Source: Arbacia lixula (Eukaryota; Echinodermata; Echinoidea; Arbacioida; Arbaciidae). Taken from it: DNA of 64,000 nt. Shown here piece by piece: positions 1 to 10,881 of this stretch. The stretch spans positions 5,636,179-5,700,178 of the forward strand of contig OZ022588.1 of the NCBI GenBank assembly GCA_963669155.1, read 5' to 3'. The stretch's first letter is position 1, and each line of letters begins with the position of its first letter. The position numbers and the translations under genes were made by a program. The notes beneath the pieces were generated by a model. That model was not told the DNA's origin and ran no database searches. It was given only the letters and a program-made list of their open reading frames with translations.

Positions 1-841
1 CAATAAGCATACATTTTTGTTTCAAAAGACTGTAGACTGAATTAGAACTTTGCTCCAAGTTGGCGAGCAAAAAAATCTCTTCTTCTGTTTCTCTGTTTTA
101 ACAAATAAAGTAGATACTTCCCAAATACATGCCTGGATAAAAAAAATGAAAATCTCTCTAAAAGTATCTGATGTTTATTTTTGAGAGAGCAGTGAAATCC
201 ATCACTCCTCAGCTGTGACTTGACAAGCCTTCTCTTTGTAACCATGTGAACAGAAATGTGGTTTTCTAGTGGATGACAACATTCATCCCTACAGACTACC
301 ATCACACGCATGGTGAGCTACGCAGAACCTCTAATCAAATCCATCCCATGCAAAGTGATACTCTTGTGAGATCTGGATGTATCAATAGTGCCTGAATGCC
401 TAAATGGTGCTTAGAGAGTTAAGTTGGTGCTGTTTCATCTGGTGTGCCTTTACTCAAATGAGATTGGATTACCCCAATCTGCAGACAGAAATGAAGAGTG
501 ACACACACACCCGACTTTGACGGGGGCGTCTGACCTCGCCTTTAGAACAAAACCAAAGAAAAAGATGAGGCCAAACCTGTGACGTTCCTATACATGTACT
601 TCTTCCATTATTTGTTTTCATGTAAGAAAAAAAAAAGAGAATTAAAATTCTCTCCCAAGGTTTAATCACGATCTGGGTTTTGCCAGAAAATGAGTTGTGA
701 CAAGTGTATAGCAGAGTTGGCATTGTCTGGGATTTATCTTTAATGTAATTTACACCGAACCGACAAACTTAATTTTGCAGGAGTACTTGAGTTCTCTGAA
801 ACAATGCGGAGGGTTATGTGACGTAACTGATGTTAATAGTG

Positions 842-928
842 TGAGAGAGGGAAGGAGGAAGGGAGGAGGGTAAAGAGAGAGAGTGAAAAAGGGGATGGAG
901 GGAGAGAGAGAGGGTAGAGGGGAGAGGG

Positions 929-961
<33 letters not shown>

Positions 962-1080
962 AGAGAGGGGGGAGGGGGGGAGGGGGGGGGGAGAGAGAGA
1001 GGGAGAGATAAAGAAAGAAAGAAAAAGCGGGGGGGGGGGAGGTAGATAAAGAGATGGAAAGATGTAGAGAAAAGGAAATA
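842..1080. repeat. Polypurine (GA/GGA) tract
   Basis: About 240 bp almost free of pyrimidines on the plus strand, with GAGA runs and G8-G9 runs. Open frames across it translate to Ser/Leu/Pro or Arg/Glu strings and are artefacts. Confidence 0.95.
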
Positions 1081-2388
1081 TAATACACAGCTAAATAATG
1101 AAGAATACAAGAGAGAGAACAAGAAAATACATACGGGTCACAAACAAGGGGCAACTAACAGAGAACCAAAAAAAGGACTGGGGAACGACAGGGCAGAAAT
1201 ACAGGCAGGAACAAAGGAAGAGAAATCACAGAGAGAGAGAAGCAAGGAAGGATATTGAGTGGGTGTCTCTGACACTAACAGTTACAAACCAGTCATCCTC
1301 TTTCAACCATGATGAAAGCTGCCAGAAATCAGGAAATAATGACTTTACCAAGAGCTTGTATCTCACTCGACAATGAGATCTGATATAAGATTACGGTTAA
1401 TTCTGTCTCAATAACACCACATCTTCCCCTTATCATCCCAATATCTAATGATGCTAGCATGAGCTATGAACAATATAAAACAAACTAATATCCTATTAAT
1501 AGTTGTGGTGATTTAACTATATTTATAATGGCTAATGCATATATTCCTTTCTGCTCATTCACGATCCTTCGTTGCAGCGCTCCGTCTGCTGTTGAAAATA
1601 CCCAATCAAACTTGAGACACAAGTAAATGACAAGAAAACAGAAGAAATGAGATTAAAGAAATAACTGACCAAGAAATGGAAAAATTCAACAAAAGAGGAG
1701 AGCAAATTTTACGAGGGGAATTTTGAATGAATCTCTTCACCTCAATTCACAATTAAGAATAATTCAATGATCAATGTCTGAATTTCATCACAACCCAAAC
1801 AAATTCTACAAACAAATTCTTAATTCTAAAACATCATACAATGACAATTAAAAAAAAACATCTTCCCCTCCTCTACCTCTCTCCTTTATATTGATGGACA
1901 ACAAGTTTTTAGGACAAGAGAATATGTTCACTTGGTTCCCGTGACAAGCACAAACTTCCCAATAAACAATAACAACAACCTCTCAATCCACTCATCCCTC
2001 CCCCGATACCACTGACAAAGATTTCCTTGAACAATCCAATTACAGTGGACTTCCGCCCCCTTGTAACCCAAGCCTCAGACCTTCCGAATCATGTCCCCTG
2101 ATGATGAAGAACCTGTCACATAAACTCTGCAGGTGCGATTGTCTGAAACCCCCAACCCCAACCTCCTCCCCCCCCAAAAAAAAAAATGGTCAAAATGTCA
2201 CATCATTCCCAAATGACCCTTTCCCCCTACCACAGAATATTGGCACATCATGACAAACTTATATGTGAACGTATAGATGTGTGAAATACTACATCACTGG
2301 AAATCAAGAAATCTTTACGAAATATAGATAGCTACGTAGCTGACAAAGAATGAAATCAAACCTAGCAGTGTTTAATAACAGAATGTGA

Positions 2389-2530
2389 GACAGAGAGAGA
2401 CTAGCAGAAGAACAATGGTAGGGATAGAAAGACAGAGGGTGAGAGAGAAAGAGAGAGGAAAAGATAGAGAAAGAGAAAGAGAGAGAGATAGAGAAAGAGA
2501 GAGAGAGAGAGAGAGCGAGCGAGAGAGAGA

Positions 2531-2575
<45 letters not shown>

Positions 2576-2577
2576 TC
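2389..2577. repeat. GA microsatellite / polypurine tract
   Basis: About 190 bp of (GA)n with AAAG interruptions. All overlapping reading frames are low-complexity. Confidence 0.95.
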
Positions 2578-2860
2578 GAAGACAGACAGATAGCAGGTAA
2601 CAACCAAATCAGACAATGCAGTGTATTGTCACCTCCAATCTTAATCACACAGAGGAAACCCATTGTAGAAGTCCTGAATCTGCACAGCTGCCTCACACAG
2701 ATGTCACCTTGAAGTGGCAGATACACGACACAAGTTGTTGGATCCACAGTTGTCCCGTCCAAGATTTTCCACTAACCTGACTACGCTGTCAGGGATATCA
2801 ACCCCTAAATAAAAATGGGGAGCTTGGAATGCCATCCACTTGACGTTTACAGACTGAAAG

Positions 2861-3053
2861 CTATCTCAAAATAGTGCTTTGTTTTTGGCTGGATTAGTTT
2901 TAAATCCATTGGTTGCTATAATCAAGCCACAAATGGCCTGTTCAGAATTTTGTTAACTTTATGACAGGTATCTCAAAACACTGCTTTGTTTTTTGCTGGA
3001 TGCTATCAAATCTCTGTTGCTATAATCAAGCCACAAACGGCCTGTTCTGAAAG
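2861..3053. repeat. Diverged tandem duplication, about 107 bp unit
   Basis: The blocks TATCTCAAAA, GCTTTGTTTTT.GCTGGA and GCTATAATCAAGCCACAAA with GGCCTGTTC occur in the same order twice, starting at 2862 and 2969. No function is visible. Confidence 0.85.
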
Positions 3054-3262
3054 GCTGACATAAGCCAGGTTTTCACGGCAGTAGCTTGCAATTGTCAACT
3101 TGAGGAGATACAGAGGTGGGTTCGTTCAATGAGGGGGAACAGGGGGGACTTGGGGATATTAACTCCCCTAAAACAAGGAGTAGGATTCTAGCTTCTCTGT
3201 CACGTCTCTGCAATCAAGTTTTTAACTGCTGGCACGGTGTCACAAGACTGACGACACACCTT

Positions 3263-3386
3263 GGCCCTGTCTTATAAAGAGTTAAGACTGATCTGAATCA
3301 ATCGCAAGTCCATCCCCCATCTTTAATGTACAGAGTTACAACTAATATCAAGTAGCGCTCAATCACAATTCTTTATAAAACAGGGT
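3263..3386. mobile_element. Decayed foldback (MITE-like) element, CCCTGTCTTATAAAG family
   Basis: The left end GGCCCTGTCTTATAAAGAGT faces the right end, whose reverse complement begins GACCCTGTTTTATAAAGAAT, giving about 20 bp inverted ends over 124 bp. A relative lies at 17066-17197. It has no coding capacity. No target-site duplication is clear. Confidence 0.6.
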
Positions 3387-3608
3387 CTTTGGGGTGTAGG
3401 TGGGGGGGGGGGGTATTGAAGCCACGATAACTCCAATGTAAAGGTTTCTTCAATACAGCTTTCAATAGTTAACATTGTTCAGAGGAAACATAAAATGTGG
3501 TTGTTTTTCAACACTGGTGGTCAGGTTTCACTCTATAGTAAGACAAACAGATGAACGTGTATGGGTATCAATACACATACGGAAAGGACATTTGTGTGAG
3601 CTGCTTAC

Positions 3609-3699
3609 CGATATTTCCTGTAGAAAGACTTTCATGTTACTCCACTCCCTCTCAAGGAACTCATTCATGAACTTCATGTAGTTCTCTTTCGTCCCAAAC
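3609..3699 (-). CDS. SYNGAP1/DAB2IP-like: RasGAP coding exon 12 (RasGAP domain, last exon in window)
   Basis: 91 bp, acceptor TTATCTACCAG, donor GTAAGC, ending in phase 0. It encodes (K)[18 protein letters not shown] and [12 protein letters not shown], matching the family block FG(S/T)KE.YM.FMN.FLE.EW..M..FL.EIS near the end of the GAP domain. The family continues with a block like NP(E/D)TLSN..GFEGYIDLGREL, which I could not find in the remaining 3.6 kb, so the gene runs off the left edge. Confidence 0.94.
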
Positions 3700-4085
3700 C
3701 TGGTAGATAAGAAAAAAAGTTTAAAATTTAGATTCTAAGAGCCGAACAGAATCAATATTCACTTTTGCAGGAAATGGTCACCAAATTTAAAATGAGGGAG
3801 AAGAAAGATAAAAGTTTCATCATATTTCACCAGTTATACAGTATATCTACCTTTGTTGCCAGATGGCGCTGTAGCACATGTTAAGCATTTCAGCCATTGA
3901 TCGACCCAAATACAAGTTGCACAAACAACATGCTTGATAAACATAAACTAAATCAAAATTCTATCAAGAACCCATAAGTAATCAATCATTCTACATTGTA
4001 TCATTCCATGCATACTATCATTTAGAGTGATGTCATAGATATATTGTATGATATATCTTTTTTTTAAAAGGAGGTTAAGACTCAC
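3700..4085 (-). other. Intron 11 (between exons 11 and 12)
   Basis: 386 bp GT-AG intron. AT-rich; no repeat or conserved element is seen. Confidence 0.9.
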
Positions 4086-4229
4086 TTGGTGAAGTTGGCG
4101 AGAGCCTGGACGGTCTTGGCGATGAGCGTGAGACACCTGGACGTCTTCTCGTTGGGATACTCCTGGATGAGCTCAAAGAGACTGGGTGACATGATGGCCG
4201 GACACAGGAACCTCAAGAAGATACAGCCA
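4086..4229 (-). CDS. SYNGAP1/DAB2IP-like: RasGAP coding exon 11 (FLR motif, RasGAP core)
   Basis: 144 bp, donor GTGAGT; the acceptor reads TGCGTGGACAG, with an unusually purine-containing tract in front of it. It encodes [20 protein letters not shown], then [20 protein letters not shown] and VQALANFT. The [12 protein letters not shown] motif is the RasGAP signature that stabilises the arginine finger and contacts switch II of Ras. EYP...T.R.LTLIAK..Q.LANF follows, as in SYNGAP1, DAB2IP and RASAL2. Frame is conserved with exons 10 and 12. Confidence 0.97.
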
Positions 4230-4653
4230 CTGTCCACGCAACAGACAACAGACATCATTAGCGATACATTGAGGATACAGTCTTCATGCATGTGCAACAT
4301 CAACCATGCAATCTTTATCACTGAATTTTTCATAAGCCTGGATAAATATGGAGTTTCATTTGATTGTAGTCCCTCGTTTCCTTAACCATTGTAAGCTTTC
4401 AAATTATGAATATAAACTTTATATGTATATACATTAAACAATGAAAGAGACTCTGAACAAACAGTGATGGTTGTCAGCTGGCTTCAATTTTGTTCTCTGG
4501 GGGCAATATCAATCCCCCTCCACAAATAATGTCTCCCATTATTATCACTCTTGTAGTTGTACTGCAGGGGGTATTTTGTGAGTGGTAATTGTTGTTTGAC
4601 TAATACATTAGCAGCAAACATGATCATGTGGTCAGTCACATGACTCTCATCAC
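4230..4653 (-). other. Intron 10 (between exons 10 and 11)
   Basis: 424 bp GT-AG intron. Nothing recognisable is seen; the 3' end in sense orientation has a poor pyrimidine tract before the acceptor. Confidence 0.9.
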
Positions 4654-4916
4654 CTGATCAGCTTAGAGCAGACCTCATCCCCGTTGATGCGCTCGGCGAA
4701 GCGCCCCCTCAGCTGGTGGAAGACGGCGCGGAGATCGGAGGGGAAGGCGGCCGAGGAGTTGAGGATCTTGCAGCAGGCCATCTCGCACATGACCATGAGC
4801 GACTCCTGGTGCTGCGTCAGGAGGGTAGCTGAGGCAAGCTTGGTCGGGTCCACCTCGCAGTCCTCGTTGGTCATGTAGAGGTACTGGACAAAGTCCCCCA
4901 GGGTGTCTTGTAGGTA
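4654..4916 (-). CDS. SYNGAP1/DAB2IP-like: RasGAP coding exon 10 (central RasGAP domain)
   Basis: 263 bp, phase 0 in and two bases out; acceptor CTGTCCTCTAACAG, donor GTGATG. It encodes YLQDTLGDFVQYLYMTNEDC, EVDPTKLASATLLTQHQESL, MVMCEMACCKILNSSAAFPS and DLRAVFHQLRGRFAERINGD, then EVCSKLI. The YL.D.LG.F...LY...E.CEVDP.K block followed by CE.A.CKI.NS...FP..L..VF is diagnostic of this RasGAP family. The exon is markedly GC-rich with mostly G/C third positions, unlike exons 5, 6 and 9. The donor (GTGATG) is weaker than consensus. Confidence 0.95.
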
Positions 4917-5396
4917 CTGTTAGAGGACAGAGACACAACATCTTAAAATATGGCTAACATTTGGTGCAATGTCAGGATAGTCCTTAAACAAGCTTCATTA
5001 AGTCCATCTCACGATCTTCATTAATTATGGCTCAAACACCCCAGGAAGTTCTGTATGTATTGATACCAGAAATATATGATACATTACTGGGCAAATCATT
5101 TATTCAAACTTACACACACCTCCATCAAAGAAATCTCCATGTTCAATGTATTAAACAGCAGCATACGGAGACAGAAACTGTACTCACACCTTTGATTCAA
5201 ATCACTATGTCTGGGCAGTCCTTAAACAAGCTTAATAGGATGCACCTCACGATTCTGACAGGGCATAAATTTCAGATATACACTGTACCTGATAAAGTCA
5301 TATACAACACAGGCTGTGGAAAATCACAAATCTATTTAGTGTTAACTTCAACAAAACAACATTGATAAGAAGATGGAAGAGAGTAAATCTGCATAC
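4917..5396 (-). other. Intron 9 (between exons 9 and 10)
   Basis: 480 bp GT-AG intron. A short block containing GTCCTTAAACAAGCTT occurs twice, at about 4979 and 5218, about 240 bp apart, each followed by related CACGAT sequence; this is a local duplication. Nothing else is recognised. Confidence 0.85.
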
Positions 5397-5476
5397 CTTT
5401 CCACCAATGAGTTTCATGTAGGCCTCCATAGACTTAGTTGCCATGGTGTTGGCGCGGAACACAAGACTCTCATCTT
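5397..5476 (-). CDS. SYNGAP1/DAB2IP-like: RasGAP coding exon 9 (arginine finger)
   Basis: 80 bp, acceptor TTTCTGTCTTACAG, donor GTATGC, two bases in and phase 0 out. It encodes (K)DESLVFRANTMATKSMEAY and MKLIGGK. The FRxNTxATKxMExY motif is the RasGAP arginine-finger loop; the Arg (about residue 329 of the joined sequence) is the catalytic residue inserted into the Ras active site, as known for p120GAP and neurofibromin. It is present, so the protein is predicted to be catalytically competent. Confidence 0.95.
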
Positions 5477-6306
5477 CTGTAAGACAGAAATGAACACAAA
5501 CAAAAGAACATTCCTTTAATTATTAAATTGATAGTCATAATGTGGTGCTGATAAGCTGCAAGATTTACCATTGAGGAACTGGTCTGAAATTCACATGAAG
5601 GCGAAAATACTTAGCTAAATGGCAAATGAAGACATTGAATAATTCTTTAACTTTTAAGAAATTGATATTTGTGACCAGTCAATCCAATAGAGACTTTGTT
5701 TTTCACTTGTGGGTAAAATAATGCTCTATCTGATACATGTGCAGAAAACTGACCACAGAACATTAAGAGTTTGCATTAAGAGTGCCTGGAGTGCAATGAA
5801 CACACACCACATACAGTCTAAGATCCCTCGCTCACTATGCCTGACTTGGTCTATAGATGGCGCTGTAAGATATATTCCTCATTCAACCATTGATCAGGTC
5901 CTTACACATGCTGCGCTGAACCAATCTGGCTAAAGCTCTAAGCAAATTAGCTACAGCAACGCCGCAATGCGCACATTGCCAACCTTAACTGTTATGCAAC
6001 AGTTTGTCAAAGGAACACTTAATTAACACATGCTTAATCAATGATTTCCTTGTAATTACAATTTATGGCAAGACTAAGCACACACTTTTTTTTACAGCAC
6101 TGGCACTGAAACAGGCATTGCAAGAAGTGGGAGGGAATTTTTGGAAAAAACTGTGAATAATCTTTTTTTTAGTCCTAGCAGGATGAAACTTATGGCAGGG
6201 AAGAGACATGTCATATGGAAAAAGCAACATTGTGGGGATCACAGAGGAGAGCTGACAGGGTGAAATGGTGGGAATGCCATTGGATGCGGTGAAAGGGGAA
6301 TGATGT

Positions 6307-6354
6307 AAAGAAACAGAGAGAGAGAAGAAAGGGAGGGAAAGAGAGAGAGAGAGA

Positions 6355-6404
<50 letters not shown>

Positions 6405-6595
6405 AGGGGGATAGGGAGATAAAAAGATGGAGAGAGATAATGAGATAGAGATACAGTGAAGATATTTGCAGATAATTGAAGTAAAATGTGAAAGCAAAAG
6501 CCGGAAAGAGTGAGAAAGAGACAGAAATATAGGAGAGAAAAGAAAGAGATACGGAGAGATGAAAAGAAAAGAGATATTGAAAATAAAAATGAAAG
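6307..6595. repeat. Polypurine (GA)n tract
   Basis: About 290 bp, with an uninterrupted (GA) core at about 6358-6400 and imperfect purine sequence on the right. Overlapping Ser/Leu reading frames are artefacts. Confidence 0.95.
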
Positions 6596-6660
6596 AGGTT
6601 GATCAATTTTGGGAGGAAGGGAGCAGACACTACCTAGCCTAACTCCAAGGCTGTGGTACA

Positions 6661-6770
6661 TTAATAATCCAAACTCATCAAGCATAGCTAAACCATGGAT
6701 TTCAAATGGGTTATATTAATAATCCAAACTCATCAAGCATAGCTAAAAAATGGATTTTAAACAGGTCTGG
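6661..6770. repeat. 55 bp tandem duplication (2 copies)
   Basis: TTAATAATCCAAACTCATCA followed by AGCATAGCTAAA begins at 6661 and again at 6716, with few differences, so the copying is fairly recent. Confidence 0.92.
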
Positions 6771-6933
6771 CTTAAGAATACTAATTACATCACACTCCTT
6801 CTATGACAGAATGGGCACAGAGAAAAATATTATCCTGTCAAAAACTGATGAGAAAAAACAGAAAGATTGGACTAGAAATAAATCCAGCAGCCTAGTAACC
6901 AGGCTATGTATCACCTTGCAGGCAAAGTTCAAT

Positions 6934-6956
6934 CACACACACACACACACACACAC
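6934..6956. repeat. (CA)n microsatellite
   Basis: Eleven CA dinucleotides in a row. Confidence 0.95.
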
Positions 6957-9310
6957 TCAGGCTGGGGTTAAACAGCCTAGCGGAGAAACGCAGCGCGTCA
7001 ACACCTCCCAATCCCAGTGCTAAGTGGAGTGGCACTATGGCAGGCACCTTGCCGTCTGGTTCGGCTGAAAACCAATTTCCCTCTCAGGGGTGCGTTTACA
7101 TACGGGCGGATGGAATGGGTTGTACGGTTTGATGGACGCTCATTGGGTACCACATTTAATTTTATTTGCAGTGGCGCGCTGATTTTAATGTTTTTAAAGA
7201 TGCTTTTTGTGGACTGAGCATCATCACAGAGTATGCTTGAGTTAAATCTAAATGTGATTTAGTCAAAAAGGATGGGCTGAGTTTCGCATTTAAAAGACAA
7301 TTTATACATGGAACTCCATTAACTGCCCTCAGTCCCATAGGCAATAATCTATGTTGGCATTAATATAGGATTATCAATATTTGGTATCGAGAAAGTTAAC
7401 ATGCCACCATGGGTATGTGAGTAAAAAGCCTATTTCTTAACATTACCGTCATATCGTTATACCAGTAAGAAACACAAATCATTCTGTTTGTACATTAACT
7501 TTGTGCCCAGTTTTGGACTACATTAGTTATAGGTATGAACACACGCATAAAAAAATGGTCACCTATATCACTAGATAACGGCACTAACAGAAGAAGTTGA
7601 GCACAGACTGAGCTGAAATCGCATTGACTTTTCACAAGTGTGAGAATAACGGGATTTCATGAACCCATGCATTGTTCGTCATGCGTTATACAGGAACCTG
7701 GTGACGCCTTTGTTATATCAATGAACCTATCAGATCCGTGTTTATACAATACTTTCCCATTGCCCAGGAAGCTACCTATACACACAGGTTATGAAACCAC
7801 CTGCATTGTAGTATGAACTCTCTGAGATCGAAGCTATGGCATAAGGCCATATTAAAGTCTGATTTCATGCCAAAAAAATATATTTAAATGATCAGTGCTC
7901 ACAGCTAAACAAAACTAAACTCTCATAAACCTGTATTATTAATTTCCCCTGTCAATCCTTCTAACATGCATATCAAAATCTATGTCAAATGAAAGAACTA
8001 TGTATACATAACATTTACGTTTTATGTTTTGAGTAGGAGCCCTCATGCACAATTTTTCCACTATTTCTCATGTGTTTTGTTTGCAAGTTTTGTTTTCCAA
8101 TATTAAGTATTAATGTTTTAAGCTTTCTATGAAAATTGTATGTCACACTTTAATACATGTCATAATTTTACATTCGACCCAATTCAGCCTTCGGCTGCGA
8201 TGTATGATGTTTAAGAAAAAGTTTCAATTCGATTCAATTTATTCTTGCAAAACAAATGCCTCCAGATTATGAACAAATCTATAGATTTAGCTGGGATACA
8301 CAACAACATAAAAATGTTACTAGAATCACTGAAACGTTCATCCATTTTTCTTTGTGGTAGTACATCACTATAGATGGCTGACAGCTGGAAATGTGCTCCA
8401 AAGGTTGGCATGTTTACAAAATAATCTGACAGGGATGATTGATGTTTGGGCATATATTCCATTTGCTACAAAATATTCCCTTCAACTTATTCCTGGGTTG
8501 CTCAGCAGCATAATCCCTCATCATATTTTCAGAAAGAAAACTATGTCAGGAAAAACAAGCTGCTTTTTAGAGAATAATATTTGAACAAAAGAGCCTTGCC
8601 CTTGACATTGCAATGCTCCAAGGCAATGCAGAAAAACACAGGAACCTTGGGTCATTAGCTTCAGGAAGATAAATGGCATGTTTTGACAGATAAATAAAAC
8701 AAATGGGAGTCAGCCTTGGACTGAGGCCATGGTTGAATGATGTTTCACCAACCCATAAGCACTCCATATGCCAGTCCGACTGGAAACAATCACATCTTGG
8801 TACCTGATTGGCCTGTACGAGGTGCCCCATCTATACAGAAAAATGATTTTGCACCAGCCTGCCCTTTGGCTACATATACTATTACCAATCTAGTCCCTAT
8901 ATCTTACAAACCTGTAAACCTGCTCCATAACAAAAGAATAGCTGTCGATATGTCAGGCATACCTATACATTTTTCAAATCACATGCTGTACGCAGCAATT
9001 GATCTCACAAATGCATGACATTCACCTGCAATTCAGCGCCCTAAGTTGCCAGTAAAGTGTCTAAATCCTCTGGCATTAGTGCTCAGTCCCAGACATTTAG
9101 TTCTATGTCAGTAGTGGCCTGGCTTACAGGCTGTTGAGCATTTCTAAAACAAACTATTCAATAAAGGAGTCTGATCACATTAGACTAATCTCTCTTGATT
9201 TCTTCTCCAACAGACTGAGGAATGATAGATGAGAATGATAAAGGGATTAGGCTTACAAAAACCAGACCCTATTTTTCAGCTTGGATTATGATGTCCTACG
9301 GCCAAGAAGC

Positions 9311-9363
9311 CATGCTATGTCGGTTGTTGCTATGCTATGCTATGTCGGTTGTTGCTATGCATC
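9311..9363. repeat. 25 bp tandem duplication
   Basis: CTATGTCGGTTGTTGCTATG occurs at 9315 and 9340, just after (in sense) the exon 8 donor. The bases between are CTATG, so slippage is likely. Confidence 0.9.
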
Positions 9364-9394
9364 TCAGTGCTTCCTCCTCCATTGCCATACTTAC

Positions 9395-9557
9395 TGATGC
9401 TCTCTGTCTCTTTCATGACCATCTCGGTGAGGAATTCCTTGGCCCCGCCGAGACAGTGGAGTACCTTCATGAGCGAGGTCGCGACCTCCTCCTTCGTCCT
9501 GACCCCAATATCCTGTTCCAGTCGCTGGCAGAGGGTCACTGAGTTTTCCTTCAAGTA
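9395..9557 (-). CDS. SYNGAP1/DAB2IP-like: RasGAP coding exon 8 (start of RasGAP domain)
   Basis: 163 bp, phase 0 in and one base out; acceptor TTTTTTTGCCCCAG, donor GTAAGT. It encodes YLKENSVTLCQRLEQDIGVR and TKEEVATSLMKVLHCLG, then GAKEFLTEMVMKETESI. This aligns with the first helices of the family GAP domain (LC..LE......K.KEE.A..L...L...GK.K.FL...M..E). The family usually has TNHY.xLC at the start, here replaced by YLKENSVTLC. A 25 bp tandem duplication lies 32 nt after the donor. Confidence 0.94.
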
Positions 9558-10026
9558 CTGGGGCAAAAAAACAAGGTTGAGAAAATGGTAAAAGATTTAC
9601 TTATTTGATATGAAATGCTCATGCTGAAAATGAAAAACAATAATGCTTACATAAAAAAGAAAGTATGAAAACTTTTGCATGCTTTACCATGTCTGAATCA
9701 TAATGATCAAAATCATTATAGGAATTGATAAATAAAGACTTATTAAACTAAGCAAGCATCATAGTATGTGAATATATACTATTACTCTGCCAAATATAGG
9801 ATATAGGATTAATGGACATTCATGGTGTCAATTTGTGCCAGTGAGTGGCACACTGAAAGTTTGTCTCTTATATTACCAGGCCTTAAACAACCCCTCGGTT
9901 TACTACATATTGTCATGGCAACGGAAATGAAAGAATGAACAATTGCAGCATCAATATATTTCCCCGTTTGTTACAGGCTGCAACATTGTGACCGGGACAT
10001 GACCGGGGCATAATTCTATAGCTGGA

Positions 10027-10107
10027 GTTAACCCTTACATTACTATGCCTTGAAAACCCATTGGTTTATTTCACATTTTCTTGCCAATGATAATGAGGGA
10101 GATAACC
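10027..10107 (-). repeat. Solo copy of the array unit, opposite orientation
   Basis: GTTAACCCTTACATTAC ... TGCCTTGAAAACCCATTGG ... TTGCCAATGATAATGAGG is the reverse complement of the tandem array unit at 10882-11565. A more degenerate copy is at 9868-9940 (ATTACCAGGCCTTAAAC). Confidence 0.8.
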
Positions 10108-10229
10108 TAGCATTGCACTGTGCAGTCAATGGGCGTGGATGTCAAATAACTGGGGTACTTCTTGAGGAAGTTGGCCAACTGGTTTGGCAATCTATCAAGA
10201 GGAAGCTGGGTGAATAGTGTGTCTAGTCA

Positions 10230-10625
10230 GAGGGAGAAAGGGACAGAGATAGGCAGAATGAGAGAACAAAAGAGATGGGGAGAGAGAGAGAGAGAGGGGG
10301 GGTGGGGAGGAGGAAAGAGAAGGAGAAAGAGGGAGGAGAGAGGAGAAAGTGGGAGGAGAGAGGAGAAAGTGGGAGAGAGGAGAGAGAAAGAAAATATATA
10401 AAATAAGATTGTAAAAGAAAAGAGAAGAGAGAAGAAAAAACAGGAGAAGGGAAGAGAGAAGATAATGAAAGGGATGAGAAAGGAAGGGAAAAAAAGGGAA
10501 GAGAAGGTAAGAGAAGACAAAAGGAAAGAGGAGACGTCTAAAGAATGGAAGGAATGGGAAAGAAACAAAAGAAAAGAGAAGAGAAGGGATGAGGTGAAAA
10601 GTGCAGATAAGAAAAAGGGAAAATG
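10230..10625. repeat. Polypurine tract
   Basis: About 400 bp of imperfect GA/GGA/AAG sequence on the plus strand. Open frames across it are low-complexity. Confidence 0.95.
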
Positions 10626-10881
10626 GGCAAATAGAGACAAACATACAATTACCGATGACAGACAGACATAGCGAGAAAACATGACTTCTTGCACATCTTC
10701 CACGTTCTTCAGGTGTCACAAGGTCGAAAGCAAATACAGATCAGAGTATGAGGTCAAAGTACAGGCTCATGATGAAGGTTTCATATCAGCCAAGGTAAGA
10801 GGCTTTCCATGAAACGGGACTCACTGCTCTACCACAAGAGCTATAACTACACCCAAGAGATATTATAACTACCACCACTTA

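Larger units (their letters stand above)
1..3608. other. Intron after exon 12 (3' side lies outside the window)
   Basis: No coding exon is recognised. Contents are two GA-type tracts, an about 107 bp tandem duplication at 2861-3053, a decayed foldback element at 3263-3386 and a G run at about 3401-3412. The remainder is AT-rich sequence without visible structure. Confidence 0.75.
5477..9394 (-). other. Intron 8 (between exons 8 and 9)
   Basis: 3.9 kb. It holds a GA tract (6307-6595), a 55 bp tandem duplication (6661-6770), a short CA repeat (6934-6956) and a 25 bp tandem duplication near the exon 8 donor (9311-9363). The stretch 7000-9300 contains no element or exon I can support. Confidence 0.85.

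Noticed and set aside
750..1154. Long Ser/Leu/Pro or Arg/Glu reading frames in simple repeats (also at 2304-2762, 6063-6685, 10162-10719, 12066-12629, 23032-23557, 39402-40091, 48868-49483, 59951-60440, 61523-61847)
   Set aside because: They are translations of GA/CT tracts, open in several frames at once; no start context, splice signals or conserved residues.
1..3608. Search for the next RasGAP exon (GFEGYIDLGREL block)
   Set aside because: No matching minus-strand codons flanked by AG and GT were found; the exon is taken to lie left of the window.
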